A stretch of DNA of 22,627 nucleotides from an uncultured Alphaproteobacteria bacterium. GTDB lineage: Bacteria; Pseudomonadota; Alphaproteobacteria; Paracaedibacterales; CAIULA01. Under the pieces are notes generated by a model. The model saw nothing but the letters and a program-made list of their open reading frames with translations, was not told where the DNA came from and ran no database searches. How positions within the stretch are numbered: position 1 is the first letter of the stretch; each line of letters begins with the position of its first letter. The position numbers and the translations under genes are program-made. The stretch lies in assembly GCA_903905285.1 (NCBI GenBank), contig CAIVFQ010000005.1, positions 1 to 22,627 of the forward strand. The letters are read 5' to 3'. This document shows positions 16,384 through 22,627 of the stretch, one piece after another.

Positions 16384-16404
16384 TCAATTGAAGTGGTGTG
16401 AGCC

Positions 16405-17028
16405 GTGTCCTTTTCTGACTTTCTTCGTAATGAAGGGTGTTTTTCTGAAAAAATTGTTTCACGTGAAACAATTCAAAGATTAGAGCTATATGACTCCCTT
16501 TTAAAAAAATGGAATGCTGCTTACAATTTAGTCGAAACTGGCACCTTAGATGACTCCATTCATAGACATTTCCTGGACAGCATGCAACTTTACAAACTTG
16601 TTGATTGTGCAAAGAGTCTTATCGATTTAGGGTCGGGGGCTGGATTTCCAGGCATGGTTCTGGCGATTCTGGGTGTTTCAAATACTACCCTTGTTGAATC
16701 CAATCGAAAAAAATGCCTTTTTATGCAAGAGGTCTCTCGTCAAACATCGACATCGGTTCAAATTTTAAATCAAAGAGTTGAACAAATTACAGAAAAATAC
16801 GATCAAGTGACCGCTCGTGCTTTTGCCTCTCTCTCTCAATTATTAGAGATATTTAAAAATGTTTCACGTGAAACAAATTCTTCGGGGTATTTTTTAAAGG
16901 GTGAGAGATGGGAAGAAGAAATCGAGGTTTGCGAGGATGAGGGTTGGATATTTTCATATCAAGCCACCCCGAGTCTAACGCAAGAAAGAGCCGCTATTAT
17001 AAAAGTATGGGACGTAAACAAAAAATGA
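16405..17028 (+). CDS. rsmG: 16S rRNA (guanine527-N7)-methyltransferase RsmG
   Basis: RsmG (GidB) methylates N7 of G527 of 16S rRNA using S-adenosylmethionine. The 207-residue protein has the family N-terminus ([18 protein letters not shown], about 26-43) and RHFLDSMQL. The SAM-binding loop is [17 protein letters not shown] (72-88), followed by [15 protein letters not shown] and ARAFASL. The start is GTG at 16405 behind GGTGTGAG; no better ATG precedes the conserved part. The gene carries two perfect parS palindromes that force VSRET at residues 18-22 and again at 153-157. The stop overlaps the parA start by ATGA. mnmE and mnmG, frequent neighbours of this gene, are not here. Confidence 0.96.
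   Translation: MSFSDFLRNEGCFSEKIVSRETIQRLELYDSLLKKWNAAYNLVETGTLDDSIHRHFLDSMQLYKLVDCAKSLIDLGSGAGFPGMVLAILGVSNTTLVESNRKKCLFMQEVSRQTSTSVQILNQRVEQITEKYDQVTARAFASLSQLLEIFKNVSRETNSSGYFLKGERWEEEIEVCEDEGWIFSYQATPSLTQERAAIIKVWDVNKK
16455..16470. other. parS: parS centromere site 1
   Basis: TGTTTCACGTGAAACA is a perfect match to the canonical chromosomal parS 16-mer bound by ParB/Spo0J. Flanking bases extend the palindrome to 22 bp (16452-16473). It lies within codons 17-22 of rsmG. ParB should nucleate here, as its own gene lies 1.3 kb downstream. Confidence 0.95.
16860..16875. other. parS: parS centromere site 2
   Basis: A second perfect TGTTTCACGTGAAACA lies 405 bp after the first, in the same reading frame of rsmG, again encoding VSRET. 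The flanking bases differ from site 1, so the match is confined to the 16-mer and is not part of a longer duplication. Confidence 0.95.
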
Positions 17029-17804
17029 AACCAGCCAAAATTATTGTCGTAGCCAACCAAAAGGGAGGCGTTGGCAAAACAACCACTGCCGTAAATATTG
17101 CAACCGCCTTAGCCGCTGTTGATCGCAAGGTTTTATTGGTCGACTTTGACCCCCAAGCCAATGCATCAACGGGCGTGGGCATTCTAAAAAAAGACAAGCA
17201 TCTAACAAGCTACGATTTGCTTATTGGTAGGTGCACGATTAGTGAATGCATCCTTAAAAGCAGCATTCCAGGTTTAACCGTGATCCCAGCTGGCATCCAA
17301 CTTGTGGGGGCAGAGGTTGAATTAGTCAATATTGAGAACCGCGAAAGAATCTTCAAAAATCTAATTGATCCTTACCGACAAATTTTTGACTATATCATCA
17401 TTGATTGTCCTCCTTCCATGGGCCTTTTGACTCTTAACGCCATGGTGGCAGCTGATGGTGTTTTGGTGCCTTTGCAATGTGAGTATTATGCTTTAGAAGG
17501 GTTAAGTTACCTTCTGAATTCAATTCAAAAAGTAAGACGCAATTTCAACGAGAAATTGGCCTTATTTGGGGTTGTGTTGACGATGTATGACAGAAGGAGC
17601 TCCTTGTGTGCACAGGTTGCTGCTGATGTCCGCCTTCATCTTAAGGACAAGGTTTTCAAAACGATTATCCCCCGTAATATAAAAGTGTCAGAGGCCCCAT
17701 CACATGGCAAGCCGGTTTTGCTTTACGATGTCGGGTGCATTGGATCACAATCGTATATGGAGCTGGCAAAAGAAATTTTAAATAAAGAAAAGGAAGAAAA
17801 ATGA
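17025..17804 (+). CDS. parA: Chromosome partitioning ATPase ParA (Soj)
   Basis: ParA is the ATP-dependent DNA-binding switch that moves ParB-parS complexes after replication. The sequence shows the deviant Walker A KGGVGKTT (13-20) within [20 protein letters not shown], then [15 protein letters not shown] (37-51) and [14 protein letters not shown]. These are the hallmarks of small chromosomal ParA/Soj proteins that lack an N-terminal HTH. I use the ATG at 17025, which overlaps the rsmG stop (ATGA) and gives a 259-residue protein starting just before the conserved core. Earlier in-frame ATGs at 16944 and 17007 lie inside rsmG and add no conserved sequence. The parB start overlaps its stop. The module is probably co-expressed with rsmG. 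Confidence 0.97.
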   Translation: MKPAKIIVVANQKGGVGKTTTAVNIATALAAVDRKVLLVDFDPQANASTGVGILKKDKHLTSYDLLIGRCTISECILKSSIPGLTVIPAGIQLVGAEVELVNIENRERIFKNLIDPYRQIFDYIIIDCPPSMGLLTLNAMVAADGVLVPLQCEYYALEGLSYLLNSIQKVRRNFNEKLALFGVVLTMYDRRSSLCAQVAADVRLHLKDKVFKTIIPRNIKVSEAPSHGKPVLLYDVGCIGSQSYMELAKEILNKEKEEK

Positions 17805-18670
17805 ATCCCTCCTCGCCTACTGGAAAAGGAAATAAAAGTTTAGGTCGTGGATTGGCGGCATTATTTGGTGAACTTGGAGCCTACGAGGACGATAGAACAC
17901 CAAACGCCTTGCAAAATCAATCTCTAGCCATTGATTCAATCAAACCGGGGAAAATGCAGCCCCGTCAATACTTTGACCCAGAAAAAATGGAAGCCTTGAA
18001 AAATTCTATCAAGCAAAAGGGTGTTCTTCAGCCTTTGTTGGTTAGAAAACTGGGGGAAGAATCTTATGAAATTATTGCAGGTGAACGTCGTTGGCGTGCT
18101 GCTCAAGAAGCTGGCCTTAGTATTATTCCCGTCATCGAAATCACCTGTAATGATGAAGAAGCTTTAGAGATTGGTCTCATCGAAAATCTACAACGTGATG
18201 ATTTAAATCCTATGGAGGAAGCTGAATCATTCCAACGGTTAATTGATGAACATCATAAAACCCAAGAAGAAATTGCTTTTGCTATTAGTAAAAGCCGGAG
18301 TTATGTCGCCAATATGTTGCGATTAAATAGCCTGCCAGAGGCTGTAAAAATCCTGATTCGTGAAGGGAAGCTATCAGCTGGGCATGCGCGCAGCATTGCC
18401 AAAGCCAATGATATTGAACAAATGGCCGATAAAATTATTCAGGAGAAACTATCTGTTAGAGACACGGAGAACCTCGTTCGACGTGAACGTCAGCCCAGCT
18501 TTAAACAGCCAACAATTGACCCTGATATAGAGATGATCACGCGAAAAATTGGCGAACGGTTGGGCATGAAAACAAAGCTCCAGTTCACAAGGGACGGTGG
18601 GGCTTTAACCTTCTATTTTCAAAGCTATGAACAGCTTGACGAGTTGGTCGGTTATTTGGGTTCTGTATAA
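17801..18670 (+). CDS. parB: Chromosome partitioning protein ParB (Spo0J)
   Basis: ParB is the CTP-dependent clamp that loads at parS and spreads on neighbouring DNA. The sequence begins with [11 protein letters not shown] (14-24), the short ParA-stimulating segment typical of these proteins. It continues with [14 protein letters not shown] (46-59), the CTP-binding GERRWRA motif (94-100) and [17 protein letters not shown] (128-144). A helix-turn-helix at about 153-177 ([20 protein letters not shown]) is followed by LSAGHARSI and a C-terminal dimerisation domain. At 289 residues it is normal in length. The start overlaps the parA stop by ATGA, implying coupled translation. Its likely targets are the two parS sites inside rsmG. 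Confidence 0.97.
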   Translation: MNPSSPTGKGNKSLGRGLAALFGELGAYEDDRTPNALQNQSLAIDSIKPGKMQPRQYFDPEKMEALKNSIKQKGVLQPLLVRKLGEESYEIIAGERRWRAAQEAGLSIIPVIEITCNDEEALEIGLIENLQRDDLNPMEEAESFQRLIDEHHKTQEEIAFAISKSRSYVANMLRLNSLPEAVKILIREGKLSAGHARSIAKANDIEQMADKIIQEKLSVRDTENLVRRERQPSFKQPTIDPDIEMITRKIGERLGMKTKLQFTRDGGALTFYFQSYEQLDELVGYLGSV

Positions 18671-18685
18671 AGAAAGGACATAAGG

Positions 18686-19366
18686 ATGTTAAGAGAAATC
18701 ATATTAGACACAGAAACAACGGGCCTCAGCCACCAGGCAGGCCATCGCATTGTTGAAATAGGGTGCATAGAGCTTATTAATCACCTGCCGACGGGACAGC
18801 ACTTCCACGCGTACATTAACCCCGAACGGGATGTTCCGCCTGAGTCTACGGCGATTACCGGCTTAACGTACGATTTTCTTAAAAACCACCGGATCTTTGA
18901 ATTGATAGCAAATGAATTCTTGTCTTTTATTCAAGGAGATCAGCTTATTATTCATAATGCCAGTTTTGACATGGGCTTCTTGAATTCAGAGCTTGGTCGG
19001 CTAAATAAACCAAAACTTGAAGGGAGCCGCGTTACCGATACACTGGCCATGGCCCGCAAGAAATTCCCAGGTTCTCCTGCCAGTCTCGATGCTTTATGTA
19101 AACGATTTCAGATTGATTTATCAAGGCGCGATAAGCACGGTGCCTTACTTGACTCGCAGTTATTAGCACAGGTTTATTTGGAACTTTTAGGTGGTCGCCA
19201 ACGACAGCTGGGCATCAGTAAAACCACAACCACGTTAGAAAACCAAGAGGAAGTTGCTGCAGTTGTTGTTAATTTTCCAAAACGAGATTTCGTTTTAACT
19301 GCATCTGAACGGGAGGCTCACGAGCAACTTCTGAAGAATATTGATAATAGCTTATGGAAATATTGA
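18686..19366 (+). CDS. dnaQ: DNA polymerase III epsilon subunit (3'-5' proofreading exonuclease)
   Basis: DnaQ removes misinserted nucleotides during replication as part of the polymerase III core. The DEDDh exonuclease motifs are complete: ILDTETTGL (ExoI, D8 and E10), IIHNASFDMGFLNSEL (ExoII) and DKHGALLDSQLLAQVYLEL (ExoIII, with its catalytic His and Asp). The C-terminal 40 or so residues, after LLGGRQRQLG, would hold the polymerase-binding segment. At 226 residues it matches alphaproteobacterial DnaQ. It starts 15 nt after parB with a good AAGAAAGGA/TAAGG ribosome site, so it is likely the last gene of the rsmG-parA-parB unit. It is convergent with rpmG. Confidence 0.96.
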   Translation: MLREIILDTETTGLSHQAGHRIVEIGCIELINHLPTGQHFHAYINPERDVPPESTAITGLTYDFLKNHRIFELIANEFLSFIQGDQLIIHNASFDMGFLNSELGRLNKPKLEGSRVTDTLAMARKKFPGSPASLDALCKRFQIDLSRRDKHGALLDSQLLAQVYLELLGGRQRQLGISKTTTTLENQEEVAAVVVNFPKRDFVLTASEREAHEQLLKNIDNSLWKY

Positions 19367-19373
19367 AAGAGGG

Positions 19374-19426
19374 GCGCCTTGCAGAATCGAAGGCGCATCA
19401 ATCAATGCCTTTAAAACAAAGGTTTT
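19374..19426. terminator. Weak hairpins between convergent dnaQ and rpmG
   Basis: GCGCCTT (19374-19380) and AAGGCGC (19390-19396) form a 7-bp stem with a 9-nt loop. A second hairpin, CCTTT-AAAAC-AAAGG (19408-19422), is followed by TTTT (19423-19426) on the plus strand. Either could help end transcripts from the two facing genes. The T tracts are short, so efficiency is doubtful. Confidence 0.35.
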
Positions 19427-19429
19427 ACG

Positions 19430-19597
19430 TTATTTAATTTTTGCTTCTTTAAAGGCAACATGCTTGCGAATGACAGGATCATATTTACGCAATTCTAATT
19501 TCTCTGGCTTTTTACGAGGATTTTTTTGCGTAACATAAAAATACCCAGTATCGGCCGTGCTTAAGAGTTTAATATTAATAACAGCAGATTTAGCCAT
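19430..19597 (-). CDS. rpmG: 50S ribosomal protein L33
   Basis: A 55-residue protein reading [20 protein letters not shown], followed by [19 protein letters not shown] and a KEAKIK end. This is typical bacterial L33, a small protein of the large ribosomal subunit near the E site. It has no CxxC pairs, so it is the zinc-independent form. The ATG at 19597 has a good AAAGGA ribosome site. It lies 44 nt downstream of tRNA-Gly on the same strand and may share its transcript. Confidence 0.96.
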   Translation of the reverse strand: MAKSAVINIKLLSTADTGYFYVTQKNPRKKPEKLELRKYDPVIRKHVAFKEAKIK

Positions 19598-19641
19598 TGA
19601 ATGATCCTTTAAAACAGTACTTCAAAAATTAACAACCAATT

Positions 19642-19716
19642 TGGAGCGGGCGAAGGGATTCGAACCCTCGACCCCAACCTTGGCAAGGTTGTGCTCTACC
19701 CCTGAGCTACGCCCGC
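19642..19716 (-). tRNA. tRNA-Gly (anticodon GCC)
   Basis: Read on the minus strand, the acceptor stem GCGGGCG pairs with CGCCCGC. The D arm is GCTC..GAGC, the anticodon stem-loop CAACC-TTGCCAA-GGTTG carries GCC, and the T arm GAGGG-TTCGAAT-CCCTT is normal. The discriminator is T and the CCA end is encoded (19642-19644). The 75-nt gene decodes GGC and GGU. Confidence 0.97.
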
Positions 19717-19740
19717 TTTTTATGGGTTCTATCCCTATAA

Positions 19741-19770
19741 GCTATAATATGGCTCCCTACTTTTTGGCAA
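19741..19770 (-). promoter_or_regulatory. Candidate promoter for tRNA-Gly and rpmG
   Basis: On the minus strand TTGCCA (19765-19770) is followed 18 nt later by TATAGC (19741-19746), or 15 nt later by TATTAT (19744-19749). Either places a start about 15-25 nt before the tRNA 5' end. No other gene shares the gap between wecE and the tRNA. Confidence 0.35.
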
Positions 19771-19778
19771 GTCTTTTT

Positions 19779-19796
19779 TGGCAGAAATGCCATTTT
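19779..19796 (+). terminator. Small GAAA-loop hairpin with T tail at the wecE 3' end
   Basis: TGGCA-GAAA-TGCCA (19779-19792) is followed by TTTT on the plus strand; the tail touches the wecE stop codon. It has the right polarity only for plus-strand transcripts, where no gene ends nearby, so its role is unclear. It may stop antisense read-through from the dnaQ side. Confidence 0.25.
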
Positions 19797-20935
19797 CACA
19801 TGAATTTTTCTATCTCAGCCCCAATAAAGTCTATCTGGCTTTCGGCTAATTCGGAAAATAAGGGTAGTCTTAAAATCGTATCAGCCACCCGGCACGTTAC
19901 GGCTAAGTCTCCTGAAGTCCTGGCAAATCTTTGACCAGCAATGGAATCATGCAATGGCACATAATGGGTTGCTGGCTGAATGCCCTGTTGGCGTAAATGA
20001 TTCATTAAAAGGTTACGCTGCGCACCATCCTTTAGCAGAATGTAATATAAGTGGCCATTGTGTTGACAGTCGGTGGGAATGGTTGGTCGTATTAATTTTT
20101 CCTGTTTTTCTAAGGCGTCTAAAACATGATGATAATGGTTCCAAATCTTAACCCGCTGTTCGGTAATTTCCTTCACAGACTCTAATTGCGCGACCAAAAA
20201 GGCAGCCGTAACCTCACCAGGCAAGAAAGAGGACCCCTTATCAACCCAGCTGTATTTATCGACTTGCCCTAATAAAAACTTTTTGCGGTTGGTGCCTTTT
20301 TCCCAAATCATTTCGGCCCGGTCTATCCATTCGGGGTCGTTAACAAGCAATGCTCCGCCTTCACCCGAAATAATATTTTTAGTTGCGTGAAAGCTAAAGG
20401 CCCCTGAATGGCCCAACGTTCCCAACGCTTTGTTTTTGTAATACGCTTCAACGCCCTGGGCCGCATCTTCAATAACGATTAAATTATGTTTTTTGGCAAT
20501 GGATCGAATGGTATCCATTTCACACGCGACACCGGCATAGTGCACACAAATAATCGCCTTGGTGAGGGGGGTAATCGCCTCTTCTATTTTGTTTTCATCA
20601 ATGTTCAGCGTGTCGGGGCGAATATCAATAAAAACAGGAACCCCGCCTTGAAGAACAACGGCATTTGCGGTCGAAACAAAGGTGTAGGATGGCATAATCA
20701 CCTCATCCCCCGGCTGAATATCAGCCAACAGAACGCTCATCTCTAAGGCAGCGGTACACGAATGCGTCAACAAAACTTTTTGACACCCTGTAAGCGTTTG
20801 TAATTCAGTCTGACTCTTTTTTGTAAAGTGGCCATTGCCATGCAAATACCCCTCTGTCAGCGCTTGGTTGATAAGGGTTTGTTCTCGGCCTGTTAAATAA
20901 GGCCTACCAAAAGGAATGGTGAAAGATTGTGCCAT
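19796..20935 (-). CDS. wecE: WecE/RffA-type dTDP-4-amino-4,6-dideoxygalactose transaminase
   Basis: A 379-residue PLP-dependent DegT/DnrJ/EryC1 aminotransferase. In Enterobacteria WecE converts dTDP-4-keto-6-deoxyglucose to dTDP-4-amino-4,6-dideoxygalactose, a precursor of the Fuc4NAc sugar. Close matches to that subgroup include IPFGRPYLTG (7-16), TGCQKVLLTHSCTAALEM (49-66) and IQPGDEVIMPSYTFVSTANA (73-92). The segments VHYAGVACEMDTI and IEDAAQG (156-162) follow. SFHATKNIISGEGGALL holds the Schiff-base lysine at K186, and the sequence ends with GSSFLPGE. The length matches E. coli WecE (376). No other surface-sugar genes are adjacent. The ATG at 20935 has a C-rich leader without a ribosome site. 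Confidence 0.9.
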   Translation of the reverse strand: MAQSFTIPFGRPYLTGREQTLINQALTEGYLHGNGHFTKKSQTELQTLTGCQKVLLTHSCTAALEMSVLLADIQPGDEVIMPSYTFVSTANAVVLQGGVPVFIDIRPDTLNIDENKIEEAITPLTKAIICVHYAGVACEMDTIRSIAKKHNLIVIEDAAQGVEAYYKNKALGTLGHSGAFSFHATKNIISGEGGALLVNDPEWIDRAEMIWEKGTNRKKFLLGQVDKYSWVDKGSSFLPGEVTAAFLVAQLESVKEITEQRVKIWNHYHHVLDALEKQEKLIRPTIPTDCQHNGHLYYILLKDGAQRNLLMNHLRQQGIQPATHYVPLHDSIAGQRFARTSGDLAVTCRVADTILRLPLFSELAESQIDFIGAEIEKFM

Positions 20936-20971
20936 GGGTGAGGGGGATGCTTTTATTCAGTAATTTGTCTA

Positions 20972-21000
20972 GTTATAAAAGCTAGAACACACTCAAACAA
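20972..21000 (-). promoter_or_regulatory. wecE: Candidate wecE promoter
   Basis: On the minus strand TTGTTT (20995-21000), a 17-nt spacer and TATAAC (20972-20977) precede wecE by about 36 nt. The -10 box overlaps an inverted repeat, TCTAG (20968-20972) and CTAGA (20982-20986). This suggests wecE is expressed independently of trkH. Confidence 0.4.
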
Positions 21001-21041
21001 GACCCTTCATCTTCCAAATGTTTATTAGTTTTCTGTAAACT

Positions 21042-22496
21042 TTAATCGCGCCAGAAAGAGGGCATGAAAAGCACTAAGATTGTTAAAAGCTCAAGCCGGC
21101 CCAAAATCATGCCGACCATCATCACCAATTTTGGGCCATCGGCCAGTGTTGCAAACGACGTATGGGGGCCAATTAATTTGCCCAGACCCAATCCAGTGTT
21201 ACTAAGACACGCTGCTGACCCTGACAGACTGGTTACGAAATCAAGCCCCATTCCCGACAAAGCAAGGGCCAGTAAGACCAAACAAAAACAATACAGGGTG
21301 ATAAAGGTAAAGACCGAAAACGCAACCGCGTCACTGATTTTATAGTCTTGATAGGTAGGCACATAAACACCATGGGGGCGGCGAAGCTGTAACAGGTGCG
21401 ACTTTGTTAACGCAAACAAAACCTGGAAGCGGAAAATCTTAATGCCCCCGGTTGTGGAGCCCGTGCACCCCCCAATCATCCCCAGAATAAAAAAGAACGT
21501 ACCGTAGAAAGCCCCCCACTGACCATAATCGCTGGTTATAAAACCTGTGGTTGTAATTGTCGAAATTGTTATGAACGTTCCCCGGCGTAAACTGGTAATA
21601 AAGTCAAAGTTGTTTATAAGCCATTGCCAAAACGTCACAATAAGCGACGCAACCAATAAAACACCCAAATAAGCTTTCAGCTGGCTGTCACGGCGTAGTG
21701 CCTTGGCATCACCGTTCCACAGTTTGATATATAGAATCAGGGTACTGCCCCCTAAAATCATAAACACCATAATAATGATTTCGATAAGGGGATTATCATA
21801 AAAACCAATGGATGCATCTTTGGTTGAAAGACCCCCCGTTGAAACCGTAGACATAGCGTGACAAATCGCGTCAAAAACGGACATACCAACCCACCACAAC
21901 AAGAAACCGCAGACAGCCGTGAACAGAATATAAATTGACAGAATGCCCGTCACAATTTGCGAAAGACGGGGCAATATCTTTTCTGAACGGTCTGAAAATT
22001 CACTGCGGAATAGTTGCATGCCGCCAATACGTAACGTTGGAAAAATGGTCATGGCCATAACGACGATACCTGTGCCCCCCAACCATTGCAGCAAGGCGCG
22101 CCACAATAACAACCCTTTGGATGTGCAATCTAAATCTGTTAGAACAGTTGCCCCTGTGGTTGTTAGCGAAGAAACGGATTCAAACCAGGCGTTAATGAAA
22201 CTGAACTTTGCATCGATACAATAAAAAGGTAGCCCTGCGAATAGGGATAAAACAATCCAACTAAACGCTGTCATTAAAAAGGCTTCGCGCATGCCCAGCA
22301 CAATTTTTGCCTGGGGACGGTTAGCAAGGGCAAGGGCTGACCCAAAAAACCCACAAATGAAAATTGAGGTTATAAATCCAAGAGAATTGTCGGTGCGGTA
22401 AAAGATAAGTTCTGCCAATAAAGGGATGAACATCGTCAGGGCCAAACCACTGAGCAGAATGCCATTTAAGAAGAAAACACAACGGAAATCAATCAC
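21042..22496 (-). CDS. trkH: TrkH-family potassium uptake protein
   Basis: TrkH is the membrane pore of the Trk potassium uptake system, gated by the cytosolic TrkA ring. The 484-residue protein has four pore repeats, each with a filter glycine: SLTTTGATVL (110-119), STVSTGGLSTKDAS (217-229), TITTTGFIT (313-321) and LSNTGLGLG (431-439). It ends with the family's GMILGRLELLTILVLF. GSTTGGIKIFR (346-356) matches the TrkH/KtrB gating-loop region. The length equals E. coli TrkH (483). The only suitable start is GTG at 22496. No ribosome site is visible there and an upstream ATG is out of frame, so the exact start is uncertain. trkA is not in the window. wecE follows 106 nt downstream. Confidence 0.95.
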   Translation of the reverse strand: MIDFRCVFFLNGILLSGLALTMFIPLLAELIFYRTDNSLGFITSIFICGFFGSALALANRPQAKIVLGMREAFLMTAFSWIVLSLFAGLPFYCIDAKFSFINAWFESVSSLTTTGATVLTDLDCTSKGLLLWRALLQWLGGTGIVVMAMTIFPTLRIGGMQLFRSEFSDRSEKILPRLSQIVTGILSIYILFTAVCGFLLWWVGMSVFDAICHAMSTVSTGGLSTKDASIGFYDNPLIEIIIMVFMILGGSTLILYIKLWNGDAKALRRDSQLKAYLGVLLVASLIVTFWQWLINNFDFITSLRRGTFITISTITTTGFITSDYGQWGAFYGTFFFILGMIGGCTGSTTGGIKIFRFQVLFALTKSHLLQLRRPHGVYVPTYQDYKISDAVAFSVFTFITLYCFCLVLLALALSGMGLDFVTSLSGSAACLSNTGLGLGKLIGPHTSFATLADGPKLVMMVGMILGRLELLTILVLFMPSFWRD

Positions 22497-22627
22497 GACA
22501 AAGATATGCTGTCATTTACGGATAGGGCCACTTTACATCAGTTTTTGATGCAAGAGGAGAAAATAAAATTTCAAGTGATGATGGACAAGAAAGCCATCAT
22601 TGCGGACAGTTGAACCCCCTCTTTGCA
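22497..22627. other. Right-edge region upstream of trkH, no confident gene
   Basis: Two reading frames overlap here. On the minus strand, 22571-22627 is open to the window edge and would encode a C-terminus ending SAMMAFLSIIT. It could be the 3' end of a gene ahead of trkH. On the plus strand, 22506-22613 encodes a complete 35-residue peptide (MLSFTDRATLHQFLMQEEK and so on) without a ribosome site. Neither is recognised. Flanking sequence would decide between them. Confidence 0.25.

Noticed and set aside
16204..16404. Replication origin with DnaA boxes
   Set aside because: I found no convincing TTATCCACA-type boxes here, so only a nearby origin is suggested, not this exact site.
16944..17024. 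Longer parA with 27 extra N-terminal residues
   Set aside because: The added part lies inside rsmG in another frame and is not ParA-like. The ATG at 17025 sits right before the conserved core and overlaps the rsmG stop.
19641..19934. 97-residue plus-strand reading frame beginning MERAKGFEPSTPTLARLC
   Set aside because: It is the antisense of tRNA-Gly plus the 3' end of wecE. This peptide pattern is a well-known false gene produced opposite tRNA genes.
22506..22613. 35-residue plus-strand ORF upstream of trkH
   Set aside because: It has no ribosome site or recognised similarity and overlaps a possible minus-strand gene end; it was kept only as an uncertain edge region.
1..22627. CRISPR array, insertion sequence or prophage
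   Set aside because: No regularly spaced repeats, transposase or integrase reading frames, or terminal inverted repeats were seen.

Overview
The window is a compact, moderately AT-rich bacterial chromosome segment. It most resembles an alphaproteobacterium, probably a host-associated lineage of the Holosporales/Paracaedibacter kind. That placement is an inference from gene content and has not been tested by phylogeny. The supporting signs are the SRP RNA-dnaX-ybaB order, parS sites inside rsmG that encode VSRET, a YejA-type binding protein, and a TssM/IcmF type VI secretion protein. Genes are close-packed, with several ATGA overlaps. There is no rRNA operon, CRISPR array, insertion sequence or prophage.

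Left part (1-8700): the 5' end of an M50 site-2 protease relative runs off the left edge. Its metal-binding HExxH motif reads RExxR. Facing away from it are a YejA-like solute-binding protein and an EamA-type permease. After an AT-rich spacer with a 30-bp palindrome comes a 1521-residue TssM/IcmF protein with a repeated Ala/Pro/Glu/Lys tail, without any other type VI gene nearby. A secreted 246-residue protein of unknown function follows; a promoter and a palindrome can be proposed just before it.

Middle part (8780-16200): cytidylate kinase (minus) diverges from plsY and a Bcr/CflA-type drug transporter (plus). The transporter meets tsaD head-on with no base between the stop codons. murJ and tsaD form a minus-strand pair. 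The SRP RNA gene lies directly before dnaX and ybaB; recR, the usual next gene, is missing.

Segregation module (16200-19370): a 200-nt AT-rich region with repeated AATGAAT words precedes rsmG-parA-parB-dnaQ. The first three genes overlap at ATGA junctions. Two perfect 16-bp parS palindromes lie inside rsmG. ParB should load on them and ParA should move the resulting complex, so the chromosome centromere, and probably a nearby replication origin, is at or close to this region.

Right part (19400-22627), all minus strand: rpmG (L33), tRNA-Gly(GCC), a WecE/RffA-type sugar aminotransferase and a TrkH potassium transporter. The last 130 bases hold no gene I can name.
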